DNA from: Solirubrobacter soli DSM 22325
Lineage (GTDB): Bacteria > Actinomycetota > Thermoleophilia > Solirubrobacterales > Solirubrobacteraceae
Assembly (NCBI RefSeq): GCF_000423665.1
Contig: NZ_AUIK01000001.1
Coordinates: forward strand, 248,001 to 312,000
Length of the DNA: 64,000 nt
Reading direction: 5' to 3'
The position numbers and the translations under genes are program-made. The notes under the pieces were generated by a model. It searched no databases and had not been told where the DNA came from. It saw only the letters and a list, made by a program, of their open reading frames with translations. Shown here piece after piece: positions 1-8,943 of the stretch (position 1 is its first letter; every line of letters begins with the position of its first letter).

Positions 1-72
1 GGCATGAGCCTCGCGGGCCTCGTCAAGCACCCGGGGGCGCTCGAGGAGCTGCGCGAGAAAGGCCTGCTCTAA
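1..72 (+). CDS. C-terminal end of an unidentified protein (partial)
   Basis: Frame 1 is open from the first base to a TAA at 70-72 and gives 23 residues ending in ELREKGLL. The G/C-rich third positions and the charged helical end look like real coding sequence. The gene begins before the window, so its family cannot be judged. It converges on the acetamidase/formamidase gene, overlapping its stop by four bases. Confidence 0.6.
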   Translation, partial: GMSLAGLVKHPGALEELREKGLL

Positions 73-1088
73 ACGGGGCGGCCCGCCGCGCTGAGGTGGG
101 CGAAGGCGAGCGCTCGGGGCATGCCGAGCTCCTCGGCCAGGTAGGCGAGGGACTCGTCGACCGAGCGGCGCGTCGGCTCGTCCAGCCGGGCGCGCTCGAA
201 CCAGTACGGCGCGGCGTGGGGCGACGCCACCTCACCGCGGGAGAGCACGGTCAGCCGGAACGTCGCGCGCAGCGGGGCCTCGAGCGCGAACGTGCCCTCG
301 CGGACGTAGTGCGGGTCGCCCGTGAAGAACTTCGCGCCTGGGACGTGGATCGGGAGGAAGAGGCTCGAGCCGACGCCGAGGCGGTCGTGCGACGCCGGGT
401 CCGCGCCGGCGACGCCCATGATCCCCATGGAGGGGTCGAGCGGGAACTCGGCGCGCAGCTGACGCGAGACCGGCAGGTAGCCGCGATAGCCGTCGTCGGC
501 CCGGCGGACCGGCGTGAAGAGCGTCACGGCCTGGGCGCCGCCGCCCGCGTGGCGGTTCGAGACCACGCCGTAGGGCACGCGCGGGACGAGGCCGAGCACG
601 TCGACGCGCAACACGTCGCCGGGTCCGGCGCCGCGGACCGCGATCGGGCCGGTGACCACGCACGGGCTCTCGTACGAGCGGCTCGACGCGGCCAAGGCGC
701 GGGCGTCGTCGAGCACCCGCTCGCGCGCGATCCCGTAGCGGCCGAAGTAGGCGACCGGGTCACGGCCTTGGTCGGAGAGGATGCCTTCGTGAGAGATGGT
801 GTCGACGGTGACAACCGCGCCCGACTCGACGGTGGCCGCGGGCACGCTGTCGGCACCGGGCAGGACGCCCCAGCGGACGGTCTCGACAGTGGAGCGCAGG
901 TAGCGACCTTCGACCCGTCCGACGCCGGATTGCAGGACTTTGCCGGCCGCGGCGGCGACAACCCCGGGTGACGACAGCCAACGCGGCGCGACGGCTCCGG
1001 CGTTCACGAGCGCGCCCGCCCGCCGCAGATCGGCCTGGTCGATGGCGCCCTGCAGCAGCGAGACGGCGGCCTCGCGGTCGGGTTGCAT
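69..1088 (-). CDS. Acetamidase/formamidase family protein
   Basis: Predicted metal-dependent amide hydrolase of the FmdA/AmdA family, which releases ammonia from short amides such as formamide or acetamide. The 339-residue product is the usual size. Family features are the VDTISHEG-type block near the first third, a GPIAVRGAGPGDVLRV segment (entry to the core beta fold) and a central MGIMGV segment. The ATG at 1088 (MQPDREAA) is preferred because the in-frame extension upstream is Arg/Ser-rich shadow sequence that runs into the divergent GGDEF gene. The true substrate is unknown; the whole family tends to be annotated from very few characterised members. Confidence 0.85.
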   Translation of the reverse strand: MQPDREAAVSLLQGAIDQADLRRAGALVNAGAVAPRWLSSPGVVAAAAGKVLQSGVGRVEGRYLRSTVETVRWGVLPGADSVPAATVESGAVVTVDTISHEGILSDQGRDPVAYFGRYGIARERVLDDARALAASSRSYESPCVVTGPIAVRGAGPGDVLRVDVLGLVPRVPYGVVSNRHAGGGAQAVTLFTPVRRADDGYRGYLPVSRQLRAEFPLDPSMGIMGVAGADPASHDRLGVGSSLFLPIHVPGAKFFTGDPHYVREGTFALEAPLRATFRLTVLSRGEVASPHAAPYWFERARLDEPTRRSVDESLAYLAEELGMPRALAFAHLSAAGRPV

Positions 1089-1201
1089 CCATTGGTGGGT
1101 CACGCCGAGCAGGCTCGCAGCGATGTAACCGGTTTCCTCTCGACCACGAGGCGGAACCTGATTGGACGTCCGGTCCAAGGCGCGGTGGGGTGCGCACCCT
1201 A

Positions 1202-1231
1202 TTGCTGACGCGGTGACAATCTGCGTAGGCT
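1202..1231 (+). promoter_or_regulatory. Candidate promoter of the GGDEF-EAL gene
   Basis: A -35-like TTGCTG (1202-1207) and a -10 TAGGCT (1226-1231) are separated by 18 bases. The box lies 17 bases before the ATG at 1249, so transcription would start about 10 bases before the start codon. It sits in the 160-base divergent region with the amidase gene. Confidence 0.45.
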
Positions 1232-1248
1232 TGCCGACCGAGTCGGGC

Positions 1249-3339
1249 ATGGACGTGGACAGAGACGATCGGGGGGACCTGGAAGCCCTCCTCCTCGCCC
1301 CGGTGGGCGTGGGTACATCCGAGACCGTCGATCCCGTGCGTCTGCAGGACCGCCTGCGCCGGCGAGAGGCGGCGCTGCGCGCCGTGCTCGAAGGGCTGCC
1401 GGACGCCACCGTCGCCTCCGGGCGCGACCACAGGATCGTCTTCGTCAACGCCCACGCCGAGTCGCTGTTCGGCTACGAGCGCGACGAGCTCCTCGGCCAG
1501 CCGGTGCAGATCCTCTGGCCGGAGCGCCTGCGCGACCGCTACACGCGCAACATGGAGCTCTACTTCGAGACCGACCACCCGCTGCGCTTCTCCACCCGCG
1601 CGGACGGCCTGCGCCGGGATGGCTCGGAGTTCGTCGGCGAGATGAGCTGGGGGATCGTCGAGACCGAGGCCGGCCCGCTGCTGCTGGCGATCGGGCGCGA
1701 CATGACCGCCCACCGCGAGGCGCTCGCGCGCGTGAAGCGCCAGTCCGCGCAGGTCGCCGCAGTCGCGGCGCTGGGGGAACGGGCGCTGGCCGGGGCGGAC
1801 GTCGCCGACCTGGCCGCGGAGGCGGTCGAGAAGCTGCGCGAGACGCTCCCGCTCACCGGCGCGTTCGTCGTGCGCGAGCAGGTCACGCTCGCCGCGTGGG
1901 GCACCGCGGCCGGCGGGGCGGCGCTGCGCTTCGAGATCCGCACCGGCGACGAGATCTTCGGCGAGGTGAGCGTGGTCAACGAGACGCCGCTCAACGAGGA
2001 CCAGGAGAACTTCCTGCGCGGCGTCGCCAACGTCCTCGCCACCGCGATGGGGCGGATGCGCAGCGACGAGCAGATGCGCCACGAGGCGCTGCACGACCCG
2101 CTGACCGGTCTCGCGAACCGCGCGCTGTGCCGGGAGCGGCTGATCCACGCGCTGGCCCGCAGCGGCCGCGACGACGGCTCCGCCTGCGTGCTCTTCATCG
2201 ACCTCGACGACTTCAAGGGCGTCAACGACCTCTACGGCCACGCGGCGGGCGACGCGCTGCTGATCGCCCTGGCCCGGCGGCTGGTCGCCACCGTGCGCCC
2301 CGCCGACACCGTCGCCCGCCTCGGCGGCGACGAGTTCGTGGTCGTCTGCGAGGACATCGACGAGTCCACCGCGATCGCGCTCGGGCACCGCCTGACGGAG
2401 GCGATCCACGAGCCGATGGACATCGAAGGCGTCGAGCACCGGCTGTCCGCCTCGATCGGCATCGCGCTCGGCGCCGCCGGCCGCCGCGACCCCGACGCGC
2501 TGCTCGCCGACGCCGACGCCGCCGCCTACCGCGCCAAGGCCGAGGGCCGCGGGCGGGTCGAGGTCTTCGACACTCGCCTGCGCAGGCACGCACGCGAACG
2601 GCTTCGCACTGCCGCGGCGCTCGAGCGCGCGCTCTCCCTCGGCCAGCTCCGGCTCGCCTTCCAGCCGATCGTGCGCCTCGACGACGGCTCCGTGGTCGGC
2701 CACGAGGCGCTGCTGCGCTGGGACTCGCCGGGCGGGGTGATGTCGGCGCCCGCCGAGTTCATCCCGGTCGCGGAGGAGTCCGCGCTGATCGTCGAGATCG
2801 GCGCCTGGACGCTGATGCAAGCGTGCCACGAGAGCGCGGCGGCGTTCGGCGTGGCGCCGGAGGGCCCGGTCGTCGACGTCAACCTCTCGCGCCGCCAGCT
2901 CGCCCAGCCCGACCTGCCCGCACTGGTCGCCGACTGCCTGCGCTCGAGCGGGCTGCCCGGGCGGCGGCTGCGGCTGGAGGTCCGCGAGACCGTCCTGCTC
3001 GGCGCCCCCAAGACCGCGCGGCGAAACCTCGACGACCTGCGCGCGATGGGCGTCGTGCTGGTCCTCGACGACTTCGGCACGGGCTACTCGTCGCTGCGCG
3101 ACCTCCCCGTCGCCGCGGTCAAGATCGACCGCTCCTTCGTGGGCCAGCTCGGCTCGAGCCAGGGCGACACCGCGATCGTCGCCGCGATCGTCTCGCTCGC
3201 CCACGCGCTCGGCATCGACGCGATCGCCGAGGGCGTCGAGAATGAGGAGCAGGCCGAGCGGCTGCGCGAGCTCGGCTGCGAGCTCGCGCAGGGCTATCTG
3301 TTCGGCGCCCCCGGAACACGGATAACCTCCGGCTCGTGA
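1249..3339 (+). CDS. PAS-GGDEF-EAL cyclic-di-GMP signalling protein
   Basis: Soluble sensor enzyme that can make and/or degrade the second messenger cyclic-di-GMP. The 696 residues hold a PAS domain at about 40-160, a GAF-like region at about 170-280, a GGDEF diguanylate cyclase with intact GGDEF at 359-363, and an EAL phosphodiesterase with E486-A-L in HEALLRW, followed by the DDFGTGYSSL and KIDRSF motifs. Both catalytic domains keep their signature residues, so both could be active. No membrane segment is seen. The start at 1249 fits a plausible promoter just upstream; an in-frame ATG at 1162 is less likely because it precedes that promoter. A four-base GTGA overlap links it to the next gene. 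Confidence 0.93.
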   Translation: MDVDRDDRGDLEALLLAPVGVGTSETVDPVRLQDRLRRREAALRAVLEGLPDATVASGRDHRIVFVNAHAESLFGYERDELLGQPVQILWPERLRDRYTRNMELYFETDHPLRFSTRADGLRRDGSEFVGEMSWGIVETEAGPLLLAIGRDMTAHREALARVKRQSAQVAAVAALGERALAGADVADLAAEAVEKLRETLPLTGAFVVREQVTLAAWGTAAGGAALRFEIRTGDEIFGEVSVVNETPLNEDQENFLRGVANVLATAMGRMRSDEQMRHEALHDPLTGLANRALCRERLIHALARSGRDDGSACVLFIDLDDFKGVNDLYGHAAGDALLIALARRLVATVRPADTVARLGGDEFVVVCEDIDESTAIALGHRLTEAIHEPMDIEGVEHRLSASIGIALGAAGRRDPDALLADADAAAYRAKAEGRGRVEVFDTRLRRHARERLRTAAALERALSLGQLRLAFQPIVRLDDGSVVGHEALLRWDSPGGVMSAPAEFIPVAEESALIVEIGAWTLMQACHESAAAFGVAPEGPVVDVNLSRRQLAQPDLPALVADCLRSSGLPGRRLRLEVRETVLLGAPKTARRNLDDLRAMGVVLVLDDFGTGYSSLRDLPVAAVKIDRSFVGQLGSSQGDTAIVAAIVSLAHALGIDAIAEGVENEEQAERLRELGCELAQGYLFGAPGTRITSGS

Positions 3340-3611
3340 CCACGTTCGAGGAGCTCGACGCTCTGCCCACCCGTGAGCTGCACGACCGCGCCGTCAAGCG
3401 CGCGGAGCACCGGCTCGACGTGAAGTTCTTCTGGCGGCTGATCCAGGAAGGCACCGCCGCCGAAGCCGCTCAAGGCGACCTCGAGGATGCCGAGCAGGAC
3501 TCGCTGCACTGGAGCCGCCAGATGCTCGAGGTGCTGCGCAAGGACGAGGCCGCGCTCGAGGTACGGCGTCCGATCTACATCGACTATCTGCTGGGCAAAC
3601 ACTCGGAATAG
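3336..3611 (+). CDS. Small acidic protein of unknown function
   Basis: A 91-residue, charged, mostly helical protein starting with GTG in the GTGA overlap with the GGDEF-EAL stop. No signal peptide, membrane segment or known motif is visible. Translation coupling suggests co-expression with the c-di-GMP enzyme. A TAACCT box at 3323-3328, seven bases before the GTG, could also give an independent leaderless transcript. Coding character is good, but I do not recognise the family. Confidence 0.75.
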   Translation: MTTFEELDALPTRELHDRAVKRAEHRLDVKFFWRLIQEGTAAEAAQGDLEDAEQDSLHWSRQMLEVLRKDEAALEVRRPIYIDYLLGKHSE

Positions 3612-3666
3612 CGCGGATTGGGCCGTCCGGGGGGTTTGTATTTCCCGGCCGGTTGACCCCTCCTAG

Positions 3667-3957
3667 ATGGGCATGGAGATTGCCCGCGTGGAGTTGATTC
3701 GTGAGATTCCGGACGTCGGACTCGCCGCGCAGTTCGACGGCGAGCCGCTGGTACAGAGCTTCCGGGTGCGGGGCCGTAAGGGCCGCGTCTGGATCACCAC
3801 CCGCGAAGCCTTCGAGATCCCGGGCTTCGGCGCGCCGTGGGTGGCGGGCCGGCTCGTCGCCCTGGAGGCGCAGATGGGCAAGCGCGCGCTGGTCCGCGCG
3901 CTGCGCGCGGGCATCCGCCTGCATGCGGACACCCGCGAGCTGGCACTCGCCGCTTAG
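3667..3957 (+). CDS. Small conserved-looking protein of unknown function
   Basis: A 96-residue soluble protein; a second ATG at 3673 (MEIARVEL) is an equally good start. The N-terminal half reads as beta strands (IREIPDVGLAAQFDGEPLVQ) and the C-terminal half as a basic helix (MGKRALVRALRAGIRL). No catalytic motif is seen. It converges on the secreted-protein gene with a four-base overlap. Function unknown. Confidence 0.7.
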   Translation: MGMEIARVELIREIPDVGLAAQFDGEPLVQSFRVRGRKGRVWITTREAFEIPGFGAPWVAGRLVALEAQMGKRALVRALRAGIRLHADTRELALAA

Positions 3958-4463
3958 GCGTCCGCCGAGACGAGGTTCACGCCGAGCGTCGCGCCGCAGT
4001 TGACGCCGGAGCCGGTCTGGTGCACGACCATGCCGAGTCGCGTCCCCGCGGCCAGGTGGACGGTGTTCGCGCCCGACAGGGACGGGTTGCCCGCCGCGCC
4101 GCCGACATCGAGGTCGAGCGCGCCCGCCAGGCTCGCGCCCTCGCGGATCTGGAAGCGGGTGTTGGCCGCGCCGCCGTTGCAGTTGCCGTTCAGCGTGAGC
4201 AGGTAGTTGCCGGACGTCGGGACGGCGACGTTGGTCGGGCTGGCGATCGTCATGCCGTGGTTGGAGATCCCGGACGTGTTCGCGCCGGAGATCGGGAGCG
4301 CGGTGTTATTGAAGGCCGAGCCGGGGACGAACGCGACCCCGCGGGCCGTGAACGACGGCGGCCCTTGCGTGGCGGCGTAGGTGACGCCGGCCGTGCCGGC
4401 GAAGAGAGCGGCAATCGCGACGATCAGGGCGGGGCTGGGGCGGCGTGCGAGACGCTTGAACAT
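3954..4463 (-). CDS. Secreted protein of unknown function with N-terminal signal/anchor
   Basis: The 169-residue product starts at ATG 4463 behind an AGGAG at normal spacing. Residues 1-30 are a basic stretch (FKRLARR) followed by a hydrophobic helix ending in GVTYA, a signal-peptide or anchor pattern I associate with short secreted Thermoleophilia proteins. The mature part is rich in Gly, Ala, Ser, Thr and Asn with two cysteines (NCNGG and VNCGA) and looks like an all-beta, jelly-roll-like domain. Probably extracellular; no enzymatic residues are apparent. Confidence 0.75.
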   Translation of the reverse strand: MFKRLARRPSPALIVAIAALFAGTAGVTYAATQGPPSFTARGVAFVPGSAFNNTALPISGANTSGISNHGMTIASPTNVAVPTSGNYLLTLNGNCNGGAANTRFQIREGASLAGALDLDVGGAAGNPSLSGANTVHLAAGTRLGMVVHQTGSGVNCGATLGVNLVSADA

Positions 4464-4509
4464 GGAGATCCATCTCCTGATGGTGGGGTGGGATGCCCCG
4501 ATTGACGCC

Positions 4510-5394
4510 TCAGCCGTCGGCGAATTCCGTCCCCAGCCCGAGCATGAGGCCGCTCTCATCGAGCGCGGCGCTCGTGGTGAGGAAGAGGATCACGCCGTCG
4601 GTGGGGGCGACTGCCTCCTCGAGCGTGTCGCCGTAGAGGTCGCGGACCTCGCCGAGCACCTGGCCCGCGCGGACGTGCTCGCCGGTGGCCGCGTGGGCGA
4701 CCCAGAAACCGGCGTGGGTGCTGTAGAGCCACTCGAAGCGGCGGACGATCCGCGAGCGCGGCGGGTCCGGCTCGCCGTCGAGCATCTTCAAGAGCTTCAG
4801 CGCGTTGCGGGTCCCGTCGACGAGCAGTTTCGTGGCCGCGGCTTCGAGCCGGCCGGCCCCGCCCGCCTCGGCGATCACGCCCTTGGTCGCAACGCTCATG
4901 CCCGTCAGCGCGTCGGACTCGGTGTAGTCGACGACGTACGGGAGGCCCATGGCCAGCGCGAGCTCGCGCGAGCCGGGGTCGGCGAACAGCGCGAACGGCT
5001 CGAGCGCCTCGACCAGGTCGCCGCCGTGGAGGTCGATGAAGGCGTCGGCGGGCGCGATCAGCCGGCTGTGGATGTCGTGGGCGAGCCGGTCGGTGTAGGT
5101 CCCATCCGGGTCACCGGGAAACGAGCGGTTGAGGTTCTTGCCGTCGGCCGGGACGACGAACGGCGAACGCTGCGTGAACGAGTCCATGCTGACGACGGGG
5201 ACGGCGGTGATCCGGCCGTGCAGCTGCGCGGGTTCGAGTCCGCGCATGACGTCGATGACCGCGGCGATCGAGGAGTACTCGCAGCCGTGCACGCCGCCGA
5301 TCAGGCTCAGGTGCGGGCCGTCGTGGGCGCCTGTCAGGTCGAAGGCGGGAACCGCGACTTCGTCGAGTGTGATCGTCGTACGCACGCGGCGCAT
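4510..5394 (-). CDS. Succinylglutamate desuccinylase/aspartoacylase family zinc hydrolase
   Basis: Predicted zinc-dependent deacylase or carboxypeptidase-like enzyme of the AstE/AspA (M14-related) family; the substrate is not evident. The 294 residues show the zinc site H36-x-x-E39 (GGVHGCEY), the substrate-binding NLNR at 87-90, and the third zinc ligand H123 in DLHGGD. A C-terminal lipoyl-like beta domain with a GEHVRAGQVLG turn is typical of the family. The start at 5394 leaves only 16 bases to the divergent sigma-factor gene. An internal GTG three codons later (VRTTITL) is also possible. Confidence 0.87.
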   Translation of the reverse strand: MRRVRTTITLDEVAVPAFDLTGAHDGPHLSLIGGVHGCEYSSIAAVIDVMRGLEPAQLHGRITAVPVVSMDSFTQRSPFVVPADGKNLNRSFPGDPDGTYTDRLAHDIHSRLIAPADAFIDLHGGDLVEALEPFALFADPGSRELALAMGLPYVVDYTESDALTGMSVATKGVIAEAGGAGRLEAAATKLLVDGTRNALKLLKMLDGEPDPPRSRIVRRFEWLYSTHAGFWVAHAATGEHVRAGQVLGEVRDLYGDTLEEAVAPTDGVILFLTTSAALDESGLMLGLGTEFADG

Positions 5395-5398
5395 TCAA

Positions 5399-5404
5399 TA
5401 CGGT
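5399..5404 (+). promoter_or_regulatory. -10 box for a leaderless sigma-factor transcript
   Basis: TACGGT lies exactly six bases before the GTG at 5411. The same hexamer at the same distance precedes the gene at 26103. It sits in the 16-base space between divergent genes, so the full promoter must extend into the aspartoacylase coding region. Confidence 0.4.
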
Positions 5405-5410
5405 CACTGC

Positions 5411-5953
5411 GTGTTCCGCCCGCTGGGAGAGCCCGAGCTGGTCCGGCTCGACGACGACGCCCTGATCGCGTACGTGCGCGCGGCGCGGCTGCACGGCCAC
5501 GAGTCGTCGCGGGTGGCGCTGGCGGTGCTCGTCTACGGCCACTGGCACAACGTCTCGCGCCGGGTCGCGCTGAAGGTGCCGCCGGCAGCGGTCGAGGACG
5601 TCACGTCCGAGGTGCTGGTGAGCGCGCTGCAGTCGGCGTTCGGCGGGTCCTCGCAGGGCGAGTTCCACGTGTGGCTGCAGACGATCACTACCCGTCGGAT
5701 CGTGGACTTCCATCGCCGGGCGCGGCCGGTCGTGGGGCTCGACGAGCGCCTGGCGGCGCCGGAGGAGGACGCGATGGACGTGACCGATGCCGTCGAGCGG
5801 GTGCTCACGCGGCTGAGCGATGAGCATCGGCGGGTGGTCGAGCTCGTAGTGTTCGCCGGGCTCGCGGCGTCCGAGGTCGACGGGGTCAGCGCGGCCAACG
5901 TGCACCAGATCACCTCCCGTTTCCGGCGCGCGTTACGCGAGGAACTGACATGA
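5411..5953 (+). CDS. RNA polymerase sigma-70 family sigma factor
   Basis: A 180-residue ECF-sized sigma factor. Residues about 15-85 resemble region 2 (VEDVTSEVLVSALQSA.. with the HVWLQTITTRRIVDFHRRAR DNA-melting stretch), and residues 125-180 resemble region 4 (LTRLSDEHRRVVELVVFAGLAASEVD plus a VHQITSRFRRALREEL recognition helix). The GTG at 5411 is chosen because upstream in-frame sequence is antisense to the aspartoacylase gene. It overlaps the next gene by four bases (ATGA). No zinc-type anti-sigma factor follows; the partner is an HTH protein instead. It probably drives the downstream ATPase/patatin unit. Confidence 0.87.
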   Translation: MFRPLGEPELVRLDDDALIAYVRAARLHGHESSRVALAVLVYGHWHNVSRRVALKVPPAAVEDVTSEVLVSALQSAFGGSSQGEFHVWLQTITTRRIVDFHRRARPVVGLDERLAAPEEDAMDVTDAVERVLTRLSDEHRRVVELVVFAGLAASEVDGVSAANVHQITSRFRRALREELT

Positions 5954-6519
5954 CCGACGTCGACGCATTGCTCGCAGACTTCATCGCCGCCGATCGCTCC
6001 GGTGTCGCCGATCCGGCGCCGTATCTCGCGCGGGTCTCAGGCACGGATCGGGTCGAGCTGGAGGCGCTGATCGACGGCTACCTGGCGCGAGCGCCGCGGC
6101 GCGCGTTCGATCGCGGGGCGTTCGAGGCTTCGCCCGCGGCCGGCGTCGTGGCGGCGCTGGAAGGCTGGCCGGCGCTGCTGCCGCGGTTGCGCGAGCGGGC
6201 GCGGCTGCGTCCCGCGGAGCTCGTGGCACGGCTGGCGGCCGAGCTCGGGGTCGGCGGGCGTGAGGCGAAGGTCGGCTCCTACTACGGGCGGATGGAGGCC
6301 GGGACGCTGCCGGTCTCCGGCGTCAGCAACCGCGTGCTGGAGGCGCTGGGGCGGATCGTGGGCGAGAGCGCCGTCGTCCTGCGCGCCGCCGGGACGCTCG
6401 CGCCGCCGCCTCCACCCGCGCCCGCCGTCGCGCGCATGGCCGCCCCCGCCGCCGCGGAGTTCGCCGGCGCGATGCCCGAGCGCGACGAGGTCGACGTCCT
6501 GTTCACCGGCGGCATCTGA
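5950..6519 (+). CDS. HTH (XRE-like) protein paired with the sigma factor
   Basis: A 189-residue soluble protein, coupled to the sigma factor by an ATGA overlap. Residues about 75-140 read as a helix-turn-helix domain of XRE type (LLPRLRERARLRPAELVARL, then YYGRMEAGTLPVSGVSNRVLEALGRIVGE). The tail is Pro/Ala-rich and ends in a short acidic motif (RDEVDVLFTGGI). The arrangement suggests a regulator that either binds the sigma factor or represses the same promoter; both are inference. It is not a recognisable anti-sigma factor and has no membrane segment. Confidence 0.75.
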   Translation: MTDVDALLADFIAADRSGVADPAPYLARVSGTDRVELEALIDGYLARAPRRAFDRGAFEASPAAGVVAALEGWPALLPRLRERARLRPAELVARLAAELGVGGREAKVGSYYGRMEAGTLPVSGVSNRVLEALGRIVGESAVVLRAAGTLAPPPPPAPAVARMAAPAAAEFAGAMPERDEVDVLFTGGI

Positions 6520-6543
6520 CGCCGCTTCTACGATCGGCGCCCG

Positions 6544-8943
6544 ATGGATCCTGTCCTGCGCACGCTCCTGCTGGAGCGGTTGTCGGCGTCCGACCTCGAC
6601 GACACCGCCAAGCACGTCATCGAGGTCGCCTGCGCGGGCGAGGCCGAGGCGGGCGACGCCGCGCCGCCGGTCTGGCTGTCGTCGGTGACCGTCGAGGGCT
6701 TCCGCGGGATCGGGACGCCCGCGACGCTGCCGTTGGAGCCCGCGCCGGGGCTGACGGTGGTGGTCGGCCGCAACGGCTCCGGCAAGTCCTCGTTCGCCGA
6801 GGGCCTCGAGCTGCTGATGACCGGACGCCTGAAGCGCTGGGAGAAGCGCCCGAAGGCGTGGACGGAGACCTGGCAATGCCTGCACTGGGACGAGCCGACG
6901 CGGATCGGCGCGACGCTCGTGCTCGAGGGCTCAGGCGACGAGGTGTCACTGGCGCAGGAATGGCCCCACGGCGCCCTGTATGACGACGCGAGCGGGCGGG
7001 CGGCCCCCGCCGCGGTCCTCGCCGAGCACCACTGGGACCGCGACCTGCCGTCCTTCCGGCCGTTCCTCGCGTACGCCGAGCTGGCGACGATGTTCGACAC
7101 GCTCTCGTCGCTGTACGAGGCGCTGACCCCGGTGCTCGGGCTCGGTGACATCGACGAGCTGGTGGCGTCGCTCGCCGCCGCCCGCCTGGCGTACGACAAC
7201 CAGCGCAAAGAGGTGGGGCGCTTGAAGGACGCGCTCGTCACCCGGCTGGACCCGGAGGACGAGCACGCCGCCCTGGTCGCGGCGGCGCTGGGCGTCCGCA
7301 AGCCCGACCTCGACGCGATCGAGCAGCTGCTCGCGGATGCGCCCGACTACAGCGGCGACACCGCGATCCTGCGCCGGTTGGCGGGCCTCCACGTGCCGTC
7401 CGACGACGAGATCCGCGCGGCGTTCACCGCCGTCCGCGTCGCCGAGCGCGCCCACAAGGACGCCGCCGCGACCGACGCCAAGCGCGCGACGGACATCGCC
7501 GCGCTGCTGCGCCGCGCGCTCGCGGTCCGCGACCCGGCGCGGCTGACCGACGACTGCCCCGTCTGCGGCACCCCGGACGTCCTCGACGAGGCGTGGGCGG
7601 CCCGCGCGGCCGAAGAGGCCGCCGCGCTGGACGAGCAGGCGCGCGCGCTGACGGCCGCCGAGACCGCGCTGGGTGCGGCGCGCCGCGGCGTGGCGACGCT
7701 GATCGACGCGAACGCGCGCAGCGCGCCGGCGCTGGCCGCGCAAGTGGGGCTCGCCGCAGCGCCGGCGGCGGCCGACCCCGCCGCCGCGCCGGCCGATCCC
7801 GCCGCGGGTGCCGCCGGCTCACCGGCCGACCCCGTCGCGCGGCTCGACGCGGCCTCGCCGCGCGCGGACGACGTCCTCGCCGCCGCCGCGCACCTTCGGG
7901 TCCTCTCCGCGACGGCCGCGGACGAGCTCGGCAAGCGGGGCGCCGCGTGGCAGGAGCTCGCCGGCCACGTCGCGGGCTGGCTCGAGCAGGCGCGGGAGGT
8001 CGAAGCGCGGGCCGAGACGCTCATCGCCCTCAAGGCCGCGGAGAAGTGGGTGAAGGGAGCGGCGGAGGAGTTGCGCCGGGAGCGCTTCGCGCCGATCTCC
8101 GAGCGGGCGATCGCGAACTGGCGGGAGCTGCGGCAGGGGTCGGCGATCGACCTGCACGACATCACGCTCAAGAAGTCCGGGCGGACCGGGCGGGCGGACT
8201 TCGACGTGCGTGCCGACGGCGAGGGCGCGAACGCGCTCGGGGTGATGTCGCAGGGCGAGCTGCTCGCGCTCTCCGTCTCCGTCTTCCTGCCGCGCGCCGC
8301 GCTCGACGAGTCCCCGTTCCGCTTCGCGGTGATCGACGATCCCGTGCAGGCGATGGACCCCGCGAAGGTCGACGGGCTCGCGCGCGTCCTGCACCGCGCG
8401 GCGCGCACCCGCCAGATCGTCGTCTTCACCCACGACGACCGCCTCCCCGAAGCCATAAGAAGGCTCAAGCTCGACGCGACGATGCTCCATGTCGACCGTC
8501 GCGCGAACTCGACCGTCGACGTGCAGGTGTCCAGGACGCCGGTGCAGCGCTACCTCGACGGCGCCCGCGGGTACGCGAAGCCCGATCGGCTGCCGCCGGA
8601 GGTGCAGGCGCGGGTCGTCCCGATGTTCTGTCGCAGCGCCGTCGAGGCCGCCGCGGCCAACCTCGTCAGGAGGCGGGCCGTCGAGGCGGGAACGAGCCTC
8701 GACGAGGCCGACGAGCAGATCGACGAGGCGCGGACGCTCCGGGAGACGCTCGCGCTCGTGCTGTTCGGCGAGGCGGGGCGCCAGGGCGAGGTCGCGAGCG
8801 AGGTCCGCAAGCGCTACGGGACGCACGCCGCGAGCCTCGTGTCCGAGCTCAACCGCGGCTCGCACGGCGCGACGCTCGACCCGCAGACGCTCAAGCGCCT
8901 CCCGGACACCACCCGCGACTTCATCCAGCAATTGACGAAATGA
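6544..8943 (+). CDS. SMC/RecF-like AAA ATPase with CxxC hook (RloC/PtuA-like architecture)
   Basis: The 799-residue ABC-type ATPase has Walker A GRNGSGKS at 75-82, a long central helical region with a CPVC zinc-hook-like motif at 338-341, an MSQGE signature and the Walker B end IDDPVQAMDP with D598-D599, followed by a switch His in FTHDD. The Asp-Asp-Pro form of Walker B is typical of RloC, PrrC-associated and Septu PtuA ATPases rather than housekeeping SMC. Residues about 405-425 are an Ala/Pro-rich linker. The C-terminal 170 residues after the ATPase are an extra helical domain. It is followed directly, with an ATGA overlap, by a HEPN-like gene. Role: probable DNA- or nucleotide-sensing ATPase of a defence or stress module (inference). 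Confidence 0.85.
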   Translation: MDPVLRTLLLERLSASDLDDTAKHVIEVACAGEAEAGDAAPPVWLSSVTVEGFRGIGTPATLPLEPAPGLTVVVGRNGSGKSSFAEGLELLMTGRLKRWEKRPKAWTETWQCLHWDEPTRIGATLVLEGSGDEVSLAQEWPHGALYDDASGRAAPAAVLAEHHWDRDLPSFRPFLAYAELATMFDTLSSLYEALTPVLGLGDIDELVASLAAARLAYDNQRKEVGRLKDALVTRLDPEDEHAALVAAALGVRKPDLDAIEQLLADAPDYSGDTAILRRLAGLHVPSDDEIRAAFTAVRVAERAHKDAAATDAKRATDIAALLRRALAVRDPARLTDDCPVCGTPDVLDEAWAARAAEEAAALDEQARALTAAETALGAARRGVATLIDANARSAPALAAQVGLAAAPAAADPAAAPADPAAGAAGSPADPVARLDAASPRADDVLAAAAHLRVLSATAADELGKRGAAWQELAGHVAGWLEQAREVEARAETLIALKAAEKWVKGAAEELRRERFAPISERAIANWRELRQGSAIDLHDITLKKSGRTGRADFDVRADGEGANALGVMSQGELLALSVSVFLPRAALDESPFRFAVIDDPVQAMDPAKVDGLARVLHRAARTRQIVVFTHDDRLPEAIRRLKLDATMLHVDRRANSTVDVQVSRTPVQRYLDGARGYAKPDRLPPEVQARVVPMFCRSAVEAAAANLVRRRAVEAGTSLDEADEQIDEARTLRETLALVLFGEAGRQGEVASEVRKRYGTHAASLVSELNRGSHGATLDPQTLKRLPDTTRDFIQQLTK

